Shown here: piece by piece, positions 1 through 9,787 of the stretch
How positions within the stretch are numbered: the stretch's first letter is position 1
How the letters are laid out: every line of letters starts with the position of its first letter
Program-made: the position numbers and the translations under genes
Assembly (NCBI GenBank): GCA_020310875.1
Contig: CM035423.1
Location: forward strand, 137,928,520-137,992,519
Source: Ceratopteris richardii
Lineage: Eukaryota; Streptophyta; Polypodiopsida; Polypodiales; Pteridaceae
DNA: 64,000 nucleotides
Direction of reading: 5' to 3'
The notes under the pieces: model-generated
What the model saw: the letters and a program-made list of their open reading frames with translations, nothing else
The model's database searches: none
Told to the model about the DNA's origin: nothing

Positions 1-676
1 ATGCAAAAACAAACATATTGTAGAAATAGCAAGAGCCTTGATGGCTGAGAAGAATATGCCTCATTGTTATTGGGCAGAAGCTGTGCATACTCTTGTATAC
101 ATCATGAACAGAACTCCGATTGCTGCTGTACATCAAGTTACACTTGAAGAGAAGTTCATAGGTAAAAAGCCAAACTTATCACATCTGAAAGTTTTTGGCT
201 ATATTGCATATGTACATGTTCCAGATGAGTTGAGGATGAAGCTTGATCCAAAAGCAGAAAAATGTGTCTTCATTGGATAGTCCCTTGAGCAAAAGGATTT
301 AAATGTTATAACCCACTCACACAACAGGTGAAGGTAAGCAAAGATGTGGTATTTGATGAAATGTCAAGCTTCTATGTAGATGCCAAAGGACTTCAAGTTG
401 AACCAAATGACAAAGAAAATGTTGAAAAATAAAGTGCAGAATCTCAAGTCTTGAGTGGAAGATTGCATGGAATCTCAAGTCATCGAATACATCCAAGAAA
501 GGTTAAAAAAAAGCTTTGTGCTGGTAGTAAAACATCAAGAAGTTTTGAAGACATTGATGGAGATTCAAGCGGTTCAGGAAAGAGCCTTGATGAGGAACTT
601 GGATTGCCCTCTGTGAAGACTCCGGGAGTAAGAAAGACACACTCTGCTTCAAGGGAAATTATCTCACATATGATGT
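1..676 (+). mobile_element. Copia LTR-retrotransposon fragment (integrase C-terminal part)
   Basis: The reading frame from 38 to 280 carries the usual Ty1/Copia integrase-end signature: a WAEAV segment, an NRTP motif, the GKKPNLSHLKVFG block and the KCVFIG block. Weaker similarity (KDVVFDE) continues to about 370, and the acidic linker that precedes reverse transcriptase in Copia polyproteins to about 676. No reverse transcriptase follows and no LTR is visible, so this is a piece of an element entering from the left edge. It is a broken fossil with a few breaks. It is not the same family as the other Copia copies in the window. Confidence 0.85.
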
Positions 677-680
677 AATT

Positions 681-720
681 TGGAGAGCCTCCTCCAAAAC
701 TACATAAGGAGGGCCTCTCC
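681..720. repeat. Imperfect inverted repeat (hairpin)
   Basis: The arms ggagagcctcct and aggagggcctctcc are nearly reverse-complementary, with one extra base, around a 14-nt AT-rich loop. It sits directly after the Copia fragment. Function is unknown; it may be part of that element's 3' region. Confidence 0.5.
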
Positions 721-1734
721 CCCACCTTATACTTGATTAGAAGCGTGTAGAGCCTACTTCACATCTTTGGCAAGCTCATTTCAAATCCTTGTGATTCTAT
801 CCATTTCTTGGTCTACTCACTTTAAGACTCTAACACTCTTTTGTTTTGTGAGTACACTCTTCTTTTCATTTTGTTTCTGTGTGTATACTCTCTACAATAC
901 TTACAATGGATAGGATATCTGGTTCAATTGGAGATTTCTAATTTCATGGTTGTTACTATGAAGAAATCTTGTACAATAGCAACCATTCCACCATGTCTTT
1001 GATTTTTAAAGCCTAAGAGCTTACCCTTCCAATGAAGATCCAAATTTCCATGACCTTGAACATGATGAAGGTCATTTAACTCATGAACCTTTGCAGAACT
1101 CTTGTGGTAGCGAACTTCCTTCCATTGTTTTGATGTTGTGGCATTCCATTGTGTGCACTTCATCATTTGGTCACCTTCGAGCTATTAAGGTTTCCATGAG
1201 TCCCCAAGTAGTTCTTATTTTTGCAAAAGCTAGATGAGGAAGGTGGGAGAAGAAAGAGAACTTCTATGGTATAGTAGAGAGAGAATACAAGAGAAAAAGA
1301 TGACTTCTTGGGTTTTGGGTATGAAAACAAGAGGTTGAGGAGAGAAAAAAGGGTTTGTTTTAGCTATTTTGAAGAAGTCTTTTTTTTGAGATCTAATCAT
1401 GCATGGATTTTGAATTAGGACTCAAAAGTAGGACTTTTGACTCTCTAACATGATAGGGGGATCATTTAATGTACTATCATGAGTTTTATAGCTTTTTTAA
1501 AAAAAATTTGAACTTTCGATCCTAGTTTGATTAAGAGATTCTTCGTCATTACTCCATTCTTTGATCATCCATTTGACGATCAGCTTGTTGGGCAAAGTGT
1601 GCACATCTTTATTGGTTGATTTGTGAGCATGCTAATTAATATGTCACTGTTACAACATGTTAATGATGTTTTTTGTTGCAAATACCAAGAAGGCAATGAT
1701 TTAAAAACCTAGCCATGAAGATAACACTAAGAGT
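721..1734. other. Intergenic stretch without recognisable genes
   Basis: AT-rich sequence with only short frames on both strands. A minus-strand frame at 924-1166 has no recognisable domain. Part of 721-900 could be the 3' end of the Copia fragment, but there is no second LTR to compare. I see nothing else that I can support. Confidence 0.5.
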
Positions 1735-1870
1735 GCCTATCGAGGATATGACGTGGTGGACACTTTTGACATGATATTCTAAGATCTAGGGTTCAAAACC
1801 CAAAGTGTGACCCTTAAAAAGTGGGGGACAAGGGGATCCTCAGGGTTCATGAGTTGGTCATTTCAATCTT
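1735..1870 (+). mobile_element. Possible tRNA-derived SINE
   Basis: A B-box-like word ggttcaaaacc (1790-1800) lies 41 bp after an A-box-like word tgacgtggtgg (1749-1759). The spacing and order fit an internal RNA polymerase III promoter of a tRNA-derived SINE. The A box departs from the consensus at one core position, and I found neither a poly(A) tail nor a target duplication. The boundaries are guesses. Confidence 0.3.
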
Positions 1871-1910
1871 TTGAATTTAAATGCAAGAGTAGGTTGATGA
1901 TCAACCTTCC

Positions 1911-1915
<5 letters not shown>

Positions 1916-1951
<36 letters not shown>
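1916..1951. repeat. (CT)n microsatellite
   Basis: An uninterrupted run of about 18 CT dinucleotides. Confidence 0.98.
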
Positions 1952-1952
<1 letters not shown>

Positions 1953-2308
1953 AATTATCATCTTATATGTGTGATTTGACATAACATGAAATGTAAAGTT
2001 TGCTATCCATATGTTTCTGTTTTTTTTAAGAAAAAGATTTGTTGATATCACATCTCTCTACCTGCATTCGTAAAGACTCTACAGAAGAACTGTTTTTCTA
2101 TAGTGGACCTTATATACACAGACTCATTTCATGCATCTGCGTGTACATGTACATATGCATATGTTCACTCTCTTGAAGAACGGCTCTGATTAGTCAACCA
2201 CGTACCGACTATGCATTTCGCTTTCTTGTCAGCAGAATAGTGCCACATTACAGATAGAAATGTCATTGAACGAAGCAATTTAGAAAATCAGGTGCCATCT
2301 ATTCTTCC

Positions 2309-2790
2309 ACAATATACATGATCGTTGGCTAAGTACAAGATTTAAAAAGCGAACTTAAACAACGCTTTCTTTGGACACAGTATACATGATTGTTGGCTAA
2401 GTACAAGATTTTAGCAAGGAAACTTAAACAATGTTTCCTTTGGACACAGTATACATGATTGTTGGCTAAGTATGAGATTTTATTCTTCCACAGTATACAT
2501 GATTGTTGGCTAACTACAAGAAATAAAGAAACAGCGTTTCTTTATTAACTACATGAAATAGCGTTTCCATTGGAGACATGTCACAGTATACATGATTGTT
2601 GGCTAAGTACAAGATTTAGTAAGGAAACTGAAACAATGTTTTCTTTGGACACAGTATACATGATTGTTGGCTAAGTATAATGTCATTGTTCCACAGTATA
2701 TACATGATTGTTGGCTAAGTACAAGATTTAATAAAAAAACAAGGTTTCTTTTATTAAGTACATGAAACAAAGTTTCCTTTGGACACACAG
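2309..2790. repeat. Minisatellite of about 7 units with hairpin-forming arms
   Basis: A core acagtatacatgattgttgg followed by ctaagtacaaga recurs about seven times, at roughly 2309, 2379, 2447, 2489, 2584, 2651 and 2695. Full units are near 68 bp and shorter ones near 43 bp. Between cores most units hold an inverted repeat whose letters change while pairing is kept: aaagcg/cgcttt (2346-2368), aaggaaac/gtttcctt (2416-2440), and an 11-bp stem with a 3-nt loop at 2522-2546. The array starts about 50 bp past the stop codon of the DC1-RING gene and could lie in its 3' UTR. Confidence 0.85.
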
Positions 2791-2791
2791 T

Positions 2792-2821
2792 CCTACCATC
2801 TCACATCCATCAGATGGTAGG
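2792..2821. repeat. Perfect 10-bp stem, 10-nt loop hairpin just after the host gene stop
   Basis: The arm cctaccatct (2792-2801) is the exact reverse complement of agatggtagg (2812-2821). It begins 21 bp beyond the stop codon of the minus-strand gene, so it would fold in that gene's 3' UTR. It is not followed by a U tract, and in a plant nuclear gene it should not be read as a bacterial-type terminator. Confidence 0.7.
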
Positions 2822-2841
2822 CTACTGATATATTGTGATAT

Positions 2842-4779
2842 TTACAGTAAAACCTCGAACTGGCTACGGCATATGGGACAGTTGTTGCTCCTTTCCGTCC
2901 ATTCCAAAATGCATGGCAGATGAAATGCATGTCCACAACTGGTGAGCTTTGGAGGATTCCTCGAGTCAAATCCTGACAACATCATTATGAAAAGGTAAAT
3001 CAAAACTACCAATTGTTTACAGCTAAGAACCATTATATAACAATAAAATGCTGTGTTGTTCTTCTTTTTTTCTGAGAGTACAATGAATTGGAAATACATA
3101 CTCATGCACCCAACCTCGTAAGGTAGAGACACCCATCATGAGAGACTCATGGACATGTCCAGCCAAGACTTGAACTCAGGACTTCCTCCCCCAACTTCAA
3201 GGCGTCAGCCACTAGGCTAAGGGAGCTCAGACTAAATCTGTGTTGTTCTTGGAGGACCATAGTACTACGTTTATGAGCGTTGGGAGTAGTACAGAACAGA
3301 TGACCTCCTTCTCATATTCATATCTCATATGTCTTATCCATCAAACGAGCTGTGTTATAGCAGAAACACTAGAATACCCCATCACAATATTCATCTCCTT
3401 TGAGATGGATTTTGGCATTGTTGCTTATGCTTTGCTTAGCGGAAACACATTTTGTGCAGTAAAAAATAGGATAATCGAGCATATAGTATGCTTAACGGGA
3501 TCTAACGATCATGGAAGCTTTACCAAATGCTGCTCACTTCTGCATTTTGTGAATAGAGGAGTGGAGCTGAGAGTGGGCCTGGGTTTGAGACCTAAGCACT
3601 ATCATTCTGAATTCCATGAATCTGAGAGAGGAGAAAAAAATTTACAGTCTATGTACTCTTCTCTATCTGATCATATGAATCTACTTGCACACATTTGCAG
3701 GAACATCCTATCAATGTACTTGTGAATTCTTGTGCATACTTGGATCAACAACTGATACCGTCAGGCAGATACTTGCAAGGAGATTCTGTGCATCTACTTG
3801 CGAATACTTTCGCACAGATCTATGGACATGTGGTACCTTCAAGGCATGTAGGGCAATGAACATGTCGATTTTGATCGTCTACGTAGCTCCATTGACTGCC
3901 CTCCTCGGCATCTGGCGCTGTGCCTATCCCCATCTCCTCAAGGAACTGCAAAACTCTCTTCATAGCCTCCACGTCGTCTTTTTTTGGCACTTTGAGATTC
4001 TGCGCTTCGCGATATGTAGCAAAGCTAGTCATCGGAGATACGGATGTCGGGGATGCAGATGATCCGTTTTCATTTCTGCCACTGATGTCTTGCGAGATAC
4101 ATGTGTCATGTGGAAGATGGTGCTCCAAGTGCGCGCAGCGAGGATGGAGATGAATATCACAATCGATGCAGGCAAATTCCCAGCCCCTCACGCGTTTCTG
4201 ACACTGATGACAAGAACGGACATCCGCGGCTCTCGGCATAGTTGCAGTCGTAGGTGTTAATGCTCTAAGAGGGTGATTTTCATGGCTTACGTGCATCGTC
4301 TTTTTAGGCATTCTGGCACATGATTGATGAAGAACAAAACTACACTGTCGACAGCGGTAGGCATGATCTGCGACAGCTCGCTTGCAGCCGTCACATCTGA
4401 CGTTTTTCGCGCGCTCCTGCCTATGTAGTTCCAGCGGATGCGGATGACTGCTATGCCGGATGAATCGAGGTGTCCTTGCGCAGACGGAATGCAGATCGAA
4501 GTCGCATTCGTCGCAGCGAAAGGCGAATCCTCGAATGACGCAACCGCAGCTATTGCAGGTGTGTCTTCGATTTGGGATGGGCGGAATGAGGTGGAGAAGG
4601 TGATTTGGGTGGGTAAAATGGGTTGTCACTGGTTGTATGGCTGCACAGGAGATGTGAAGATCGAAGTTACAATCGGAGCAGTGATAGAGAGGCCCGCATC
4701 CCGCCTCGAAGCAGAGGTCGCACTTAAAACTTCCGGACTCGTAAGGAGGCGACTGTAGCAAGGAGAGCTTGTGCGCCAT
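2842..4779 (-). CDS. DC1-domain / RING-H2 fusion protein, probable E3 ubiquitin ligase (two exons)
   Basis: Exon 1 runs 4779 to 3837 and exon 2 runs 2972 to 2842 (stop 2844-2842). The intron has GT at 3836-3835 and AG at 2974-2973, phase 1; the split codon is GGA. The product is 357 residues. Exon 1 carries four DC1 (divergent C1) zinc modules at about residues 18-46, 57-101, 112-155 and 166-216, each with the C-x2-C...C-x2-C-x3-LH-x2-C layout. A low-complexity spacer with a short helix (about 270-285) follows. Residues 309-349 form a RING-H2 finger: C309, C312, C327, H329, H332, C335, C346, C349 (C-x2-C-x14-C-x-H-x2-H-x2-C-x10-C-x2-C), with W339 in the E2-facing loop position. The spacing and the flanking LTSC and ILEW words resemble plant RHF1A/RHF2A RING proteins. 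Unspliced, exon 1 would stop after only five more residues. DC1 modules are thought to bind zinc and perhaps lipids or proteins. Ligase activity is inferred from the RING. The donor is weak beyond GT. The start codon has G at +4. Confidence 0.8.
2973..3836 (-). other. Intron of the DC1-RING gene (864 bp), with SINE insert
   Basis: Bounded by GT and AG on the minus strand. Removing it restores the exact 14-residue gap between the second and third zinc ligands of a RING-H2 finger. The first half of the RING lies in exon 1 and the second half in exon 2. A SINE fills 3064-3237; the remainder shows no coding similarity. Confidence 0.8.
3064..3237 (-). mobile_element. tRNA-derived SINE with perfect 13-bp target duplication
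   Basis: Read on the minus strand, the element starts near gagctcccttagcctagtgg, whose tagcctagtgg is an RNA polymerase III A box, and continues to a B-box-like gagttcaagtc some 40 bp later. A tRNA-unrelated body follows, ending in an A-rich tail (the T run at 3065-3072 on the plus strand). The word ctgtgttgttctt is repeated exactly at 3051-3063 and 3238-3250. A tail, both promoter boxes and a 13-bp duplication together make a confident SINE. It lies in the intron, in the same orientation as the host gene. Confidence 0.9.
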
Positions 4780-5128
4780 TACAGACAGAGAATCGTTCCG
4801 TTTTCCACTGGTGCTGCTAGTGCTGAGGAGAAAACACCATTCCCGAGCCAGGCTTTATGAATTCCCCAACTTGACTGGACTGTGTACCTGAAAAAAAGGT
4901 CAGCGCAGGGAGATCAAGAGATCTTACATGGATTTTAGCATATTGTTCACAAGAAAAAGTTCGGAAGCGGTTAGCACTCTATTCATGCAGTCTCCTCGAT
5001 CAGTGAGAATCCAAAGATCCTACGATACTTTAAAGAAAGGTAGAGTTTCTGTTTTCCAGAGAAAATGGCTCATATGAGCCTCGATGAGAAAAATAGGCTG
5101 CGTTTTTTAACAACGCCATGTGGCTAGA
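4780..5128 (-). promoter_or_regulatory. 5' flank and likely promoter region of the DC1-RING gene
   Basis: This is the sequence upstream of the minus-strand start codon. No convincing TATA box is seen; the nearest candidate is a cataaag word about 60 bp before the ATG. I cannot place a transcription start. The LINE remnants begin at about 5129, so the untouched promoter may be only about 350 bp long. Confidence 0.35.
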
Positions 5129-6091
5129 TTTTTTTTTACAAAAGCACTTTAAACTATAGAAAAAAGAAAAAGATAGAAAAAGATACAAGAATGTCATAGA
5201 GAAGCAAACGATACAAGATTAAAAGCAAGTGAGCTCTTCATGAGGGGAGCGAAAGAGTTATCATCCTTTTTTATAATGTTTTCTAGCAAGTTTTAAGCAA
5301 CCTTTGTTTTGTGGGATTCGAGGGGTCCCATGGGTGCTAGACTTGTTCACTTGTACAATTGTTCTTTCTATTAATTAACGTTTGGGAGAGTAGGCTATTG
5401 TCGAACTCCATTTTGGAAAACAAAAGAATGTCAAAGAGAGGTGTCATCTGGAGACTGAAGACCTTACACACCTATTTTCTTCATGTTCAAGAAGTGACAT
5501 TGTTTGGAGGAGAGTTAGAGAGCAGCTTAAATTTGCTTGGTCAAGCGACTAGAAACAAATCTTGCTTGGGGAGGCGACCAGTTGCTCCTCTGCCTTGCAA
5601 AACACAATAAGAAACGAGATCCTCTAAAAGATTTGGAGAGAGCACTGCTCTACAAACTTTGACAACCCACTCAAGAATGTTATATTTAGTTCTCTCTAGA
5701 CTTTCTGGCTAGGTGGATTAGAAACACAAAGAGCTCCCCCCCTTTAAACACCATAGGGTCTTTGTAATAGATAATGATCGCAAGCTTATAAGCAAATGGC
5801 TCCCACATGAAGGAGATCAAGCCATCATAAAGTGCTTTAATTTTTTCAAGTAGTTCTTCCTCTAAGCAGGGGATGAGGTCTCTCACTTTCTTTGTATCTT
5901 CTTCTTTTCTCTTGTATATCTCCTTTCTTAATATAATTGCATTTGGTTATAAAAAAAGGGAACTTTAAAGAGAGTTACCAAGAAGGGTTAGTTTTTTTGT
6001 CCCTTCATGAAGGACCCACTTGTTTTCAACCTTGTTGTTTTCTAGATGAACACCTTGTGGTGCCTAAAAGCGAGTGGAGGGGGGAGGTTCT
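5129..6091 (-). mobile_element. LINE 3' region (probable tail of the LINE split by Gypsy-A)
   Basis: On the minus strand the sequence ends in pyrimidine-rich words of the ttgtatctttttc type and then a run of nine A (plus-strand T run at 5129-5137), as plant L1-type LINEs do. It lies across Gypsy-A from the LINE zinc-knuckle segment at 21784-22240 and in the same orientation, so I read it as the 3' end of one LINE. A second, plus-strand end of similar style (ttgtatatctcc..., then seven A at 5951-5957) suggests that another LINE end is mixed in. No clear protein similarity is left. Confidence 0.35.
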
Positions 6092-6649
6092 TGTTGAGGG
6101 GTAAGCTGATCAGTCAGAATATGTTGTATCGAAAGTGTGCTGCATCGGAGTTTTGCTAAATCCGTGTTTTGCTGAATCAAATTTTTTAAAGACAGTTACA
6201 ATTTAGTTAGGTACCTATGTTGCATGAATATATTCGATATATTTTGTTTGTACGAAGGGGAGAAGGAAGAGGAAGCGTCTCTAGGAAGAAGACGAAAGAG
6301 AAGAAGAAGTGTCTTCTCAAGAAGTAGAGTTTCAGGCATCGCAGGCGGATTGTAGATCTGTACTGAAGAAATTTCCTTTGTAGAAGCAAAAATTGCTCAA
6401 TCCATAATGTATTCTCTATAGTTTCGAAGACTTAATGAAGCATTTTCCTTATCATTATTCAACGCAAGTGTGCGAATGTTCTCTATTTTTGTATAGTTGT
6501 CTTGTTTAGCATTGTCTAAAACAAAAAGTGGTGAATCTAAATTTCTGTGTGCGCTTATTCACTCTATGTGAGAAAGATCAGCACCAAGTTTATTCTTTGC
6601 GTGAGTTTGATTAAAGTCAGTAGTGATGTGTTGATCACGAACCCCAACA
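6092..6649 (+). repeat. Gypsy-A 5' LTR
   Basis: 558 bp, TGTTG...CAACA. It is closely similar to 21242-21778 over about 520 bp. It is followed directly by a TGG-starting sequence (tggtgatcc, 6654 on) in the position of the primer-binding site; the primer tRNA is not obvious. Confidence 0.88.
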
Positions 6650-7046
6650 CATTTGGTGATCCTACTGCATTTGCTAAAGAAGCAAAAGATGCATGAAAGG
6701 ATGAAGAGGAAGATTTAGTAAAGTTTATTATACAAGAGAGCAAGCAAAAGCAGTTAACGTGGAGTCATCTTGTGAATTTTACAATTGGTGTGAAGCACAA
6801 GAGGAATCTAATATGGAAACTAAAGAGGAGGAAGGAGGAACAGGTGCAGCAGAGGCAAGGCTAGTGGGCAGTATACTAGGAGCACTATTCCTAACAGAAG
6901 CAACTCCATGAGTTATAAGATGACTCAAGTTCGACCCACTTGTAGGGACGATTGGTCAAAGAACTAGGCGTACACCTCAGCCACAGTCAATGGCGCAACT
7001 GCCTCCAAATCCCAAGGTCAAAGTAGCCCATTTTAGAGGAGGTTCT
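6650..7046 (+). mobile_element. Gypsy-A leader and start of gag, left of the Copia-A insert
   Basis: This stretch lies between the 5' LTR and the nested Copia-A. It is A-rich and acidic/basic in coding potential, and its right end belongs to the gag region whose remainder lies beyond 14084. It is a fossil segment; no separate gene is claimed. Confidence 0.7.
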
Positions 7047-8268
7047 TGTTGCGGAAATGTGGTATACTTCTTTTCTCTGATACCACTCCTTGACGACGCG
7101 ACGAAGGCTGAGCCTTGCGGAAACCGCCACGCCCAAGAAGAGCTAAGCTAGAGTGATTTAGAACACCTCTGTTATCAATCAATAGCTTAGCAAAGTCTAG
7201 CGCTCAACATATAAGACTGCGCTCTAAATTCACTGGAAAAAATTTCACCGAAACTTCACCAGACTGTCACTGGACTGACACCGTAATCGTACCGGAATTG
7301 TACCGGAATGAACTTCAATTCTGTTTATAATTACTTCAAGCGAACATACATGAAGTAAGGAAGTGACGCAAAAGCTTCCTTAACTTACTAAAATCTTTCT
7401 GAAGTTTAAGAGAAAAACTCCACCAGTTCAGACAACCTCTTTCCGGTCAGACTTTGTACTATGTGTGGATATCTTTTCCACCGGAAACTTTGATCAACTG
7501 AAAGTAGAGATGTCTAGCTACAGAATGAGCTATCTCTCACACAAAACTTCGCATTACTCTGCGAGATCTACATCGTTCTTCTACCGGAAATTACTCGTTT
7601 ACTATAAGAACTGTAACTGACCGAAAATGCGTTTACTGAGAAAACGTTAACTGTTGACTAACTTCAACTATAACATAAACATACTCTGTTTCTACCACAT
7701 ACAAATAGTACGCACGAACATCCACATGAACATGTGTTTTCTATTAGAGAAGATGTGTACAAGTGAGCTTGGCCTCTTCTTGCTCAAGCTACAGAAACTC
7801 TCCTATACTGAGTCGTTTCTTATTACCATCTCTCTCAGATGAATACCCGATATTTCAGGCTTCTGTTATTCATATATACATACGCGATCTCTGGCGTCTT
7901 CTTCTACATACGCGATCTATGGCGTCTTCTGCGTCTCTGCGCTGCTATATCTCTATTCTCTATATCTCTCTTCACACTCTTCTTCTACTCACTCCTTCTT
8001 CTATTTGTGCTCTTATTTATACTGCGCGCTCTTCTCACGCACGTTCTTGTTCGCACTTCCCTTCTATTATTTCTTTGCACGTTCTCTCTTTGTACAGTTT
8101 GATTTGGCGTAACGAGCTCTGATCCTGGGAGAATCTGTACTGTACATAACGGTTGTGGATTTGTCCCTCCACTAAGGTTTTTGATTTTTTTTTTTTTAAT
8201 TTTATTCTGCTTCTCTTTTCTTTTCTTTTCCCTTTTTCTTTGTCAAATTCGTGAGTGTTTCTTCAACA
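7047..8268 (-). repeat. Copia-A 3' LTR
   Basis: 1,222 bp, TGTTG...CAACA in plus orientation, nearly identical to 12833-14079. Short frames inside it are only LTR sequence rich in ctt/tct triplets. Confidence 0.95.
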
Positions 8269-9787
8269 GCTCCCCCTCAATCACTAATTTGACTTCTTCT
8301 GATCTTTCATATGTCTTCCTTTCTTTTATTCCTGCCATCTCTTTGAATCTGTTTGTCTTCGTTCCATCCAGACTCTTTGTCAAGATATCTGCAATCTGAT
8401 CTTTTGTCGGAGTGTATACTATTTCTATCTCTTTCTCCATTATCTTTTCCCTCAAGAAATGATACTGAATTTCTATGTGCTTTGTTCTTGCATGAAATAC
8501 TGGGTTTGCTGCAAGATATAATGAACTCATATTATCTCCATGTATGATAGGTATACCTTGATCAATTCCCATGCTTTTGAACAAGGTCTGCATCCATATT
8601 ACTTCTTTTGCTGCTTCTACAAGTCCTTTGTATTCGGCTTCTGTTGATGATAACACTACTATGTGTTGCTTCTTCGAACACCAGCTTACCAGCTTATCTC
8701 CTAGGTATATCATATACCCGTGTGTTGACCTTCTGTCATCTTGACTCCCAGCCCAATCTGAGTCACTGTATGCTCTGAGTTTTATATCCAACGTAAAAGG
8801 ATAATATAATCCTTCTTTTATAGTTCCTTTGACGTATCTAAGAACTCTTTGTCCTGTAATCCAATGTTGATCTGTTGGACAATGCATGAACTGTGAGAGA
8901 ACTCCCACTGCATAACTAAGATCCGGTCTTGTTAATGTAGCATAAATTAAACTTCCTACAAGTGACTGATATTTCTTCATATCTTTAAACTTTGCTCCAC
9001 TGTATTTGCTGAGTTTATGATTTACTTCAAGCGGTGTTGAAGCCTCTCTGCAATTCTCCATATTAAACTTCTTTAGTAAGTTTAGGAGATACCTTTCTTG
9101 TGACACATATACACCGTGATCTGTGTATGTGATTTCCATTCCTAGAAAGTATGACAACTTTCCTAGGTCACTGATCTTGAACTCTCTTTCGAGTAGTTTC
9201 TTTACTTCTGTAATCCCTTCATCTGAGGTTCCTGTGATTATTAAGTCGTCTACATAAATACAAATGTAGATCATACCTTCTTCTGTTCTCTTTATGAGTA
9301 GACTTGCATCTGCCTTCGAACTTTGGTATCCAAGTTCGTTTAGATATTTCACAAGTCTGTAATTCCAAGCTCTTGGAGCTTGCTTCAGTCCATAAAGTGC
9401 TTTTCTTAACCTGCAAACAAAGTTTGGGTTTCTGGAACTTACAAACCCTTCAGGTTGTTCCATGTACACTTCGTCAGAAATGTATCCATTCAGAAATGCG
9501 TTCTTTATATCTAGCTGACTTAGCTTCCATCCTTTCGATGCTGCTACAGCAATCACTGTCCTTATGGTAGACATCCTTGCCACCGGACTAAACGTCTCGT
9601 CATAATCTATGCCATGCGTTTGGGCATAGCCTTTGACCACCAGCCTTGCTTTGTATCTGGCTATCCTTCCATCTGCAAATTTCTTTATTTTGAAAACCCA
9701 TTTATTTCCGATTACTTTCTTACCATTTGTTTTTGGAACAAGTTCCCATGTCTTGTTCTCTTCCAATGCGCTAATTTCTTCTTCCAT
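8243..9787 (-). CDS. Copia-A reverse transcriptase and RNase H
   Basis: A 514-residue frame. It begins in the linker with the WELVP and GNKWVFKIK words and contains the reverse transcriptase core (KARLVVKGYAQ, LDIKNAFLNG, LYGLKQAPRAW and the catalytic YVDD). It ends in RNase H (the SDSDWAGSQDDRRSTHGY block, SSTEAEY, HIEIQYHFLRE). These read as a conserved Copia pol C-terminal half. The frame runs through the polypurine tract and stops about 25 bp inside the 3' LTR. Expression would follow Copia practice of one polyprotein cut by the element's protease. Confidence 0.93.
   Translation of the reverse strand: MEEEISALEENKTWELVPKTNGKKVIGNKWVFKIKKFADGRIARYKARLVVKGYAQTHGIDYDETFSPVARMSTIRTVIAVAASKGWKLSQLDIKNAFLNGYISDEVYMEQPEGFVSSRNPNFVCRLRKALYGLKQAPRAWNYRLVKYLNELGYQSSKADASLLIKRTEEGMIYICIYVDDLIITGTSDEGITEVKKLLEREFKISDLGKLSYFLGMEITYTDHGVYVSQERYLLNLLKKFNMENCREASTPLEVNHKLSKYSGAKFKDMKKYQSLVGSLIYATLTRPDLSYAVGVLSQFMHCPTDQHWITGQRVLRYVKGTIKEGLYYPFTLDIKLRAYSDSDWAGSQDDRRSTHGYMIYLGDKLVSWCSKKQHIVVLSSTEAEYKGLVEAAKEVIWMQTLFKSMGIDQGIPIIHGDNMSSLYLAANPVFHARTKHIEIQYHFLREKIMEKEIEIVYTPTKDQIADILTKSLDGTKTNRFKEMAGIKERKTYERSEEVKLVIEGELLKKHSRI

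Noticed and set aside
1789-1801. A tRNA gene around the B-box-like word
   Set aside because: No cloverleaf can be drawn: there is no acceptor stem or anticodon arm of the right length.
3240-4062. Plus-strand frames of 161 and 125 residues opposite the host gene intron and exon 1
   Set aside because: They have no recognisable domain and lie opposite a gene with clear zinc motifs; I read them as chance frames.
4438-4758. Plus-strand 106-residue frame antisense to the DC1 exon
   Set aside because: Mirror of the DC1 coding sequence; no domain of its own.
5027-5974. Target duplication of a plus-strand LINE (actttaaagaaag at 5027 and actttaaagagag at 5962)
   Set aside because: The words are AT-rich with a mismatch, extra bases lie between the A tail and the second copy, and opposite-strand LINE sequence fills the interval.
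7763-8122. Ser/Leu-rich plus-strand frames, repeated at 13549-13938
   Set aside because: They are duplicated only because they lie in the two LTRs of Copia-A; composition is low complexity.
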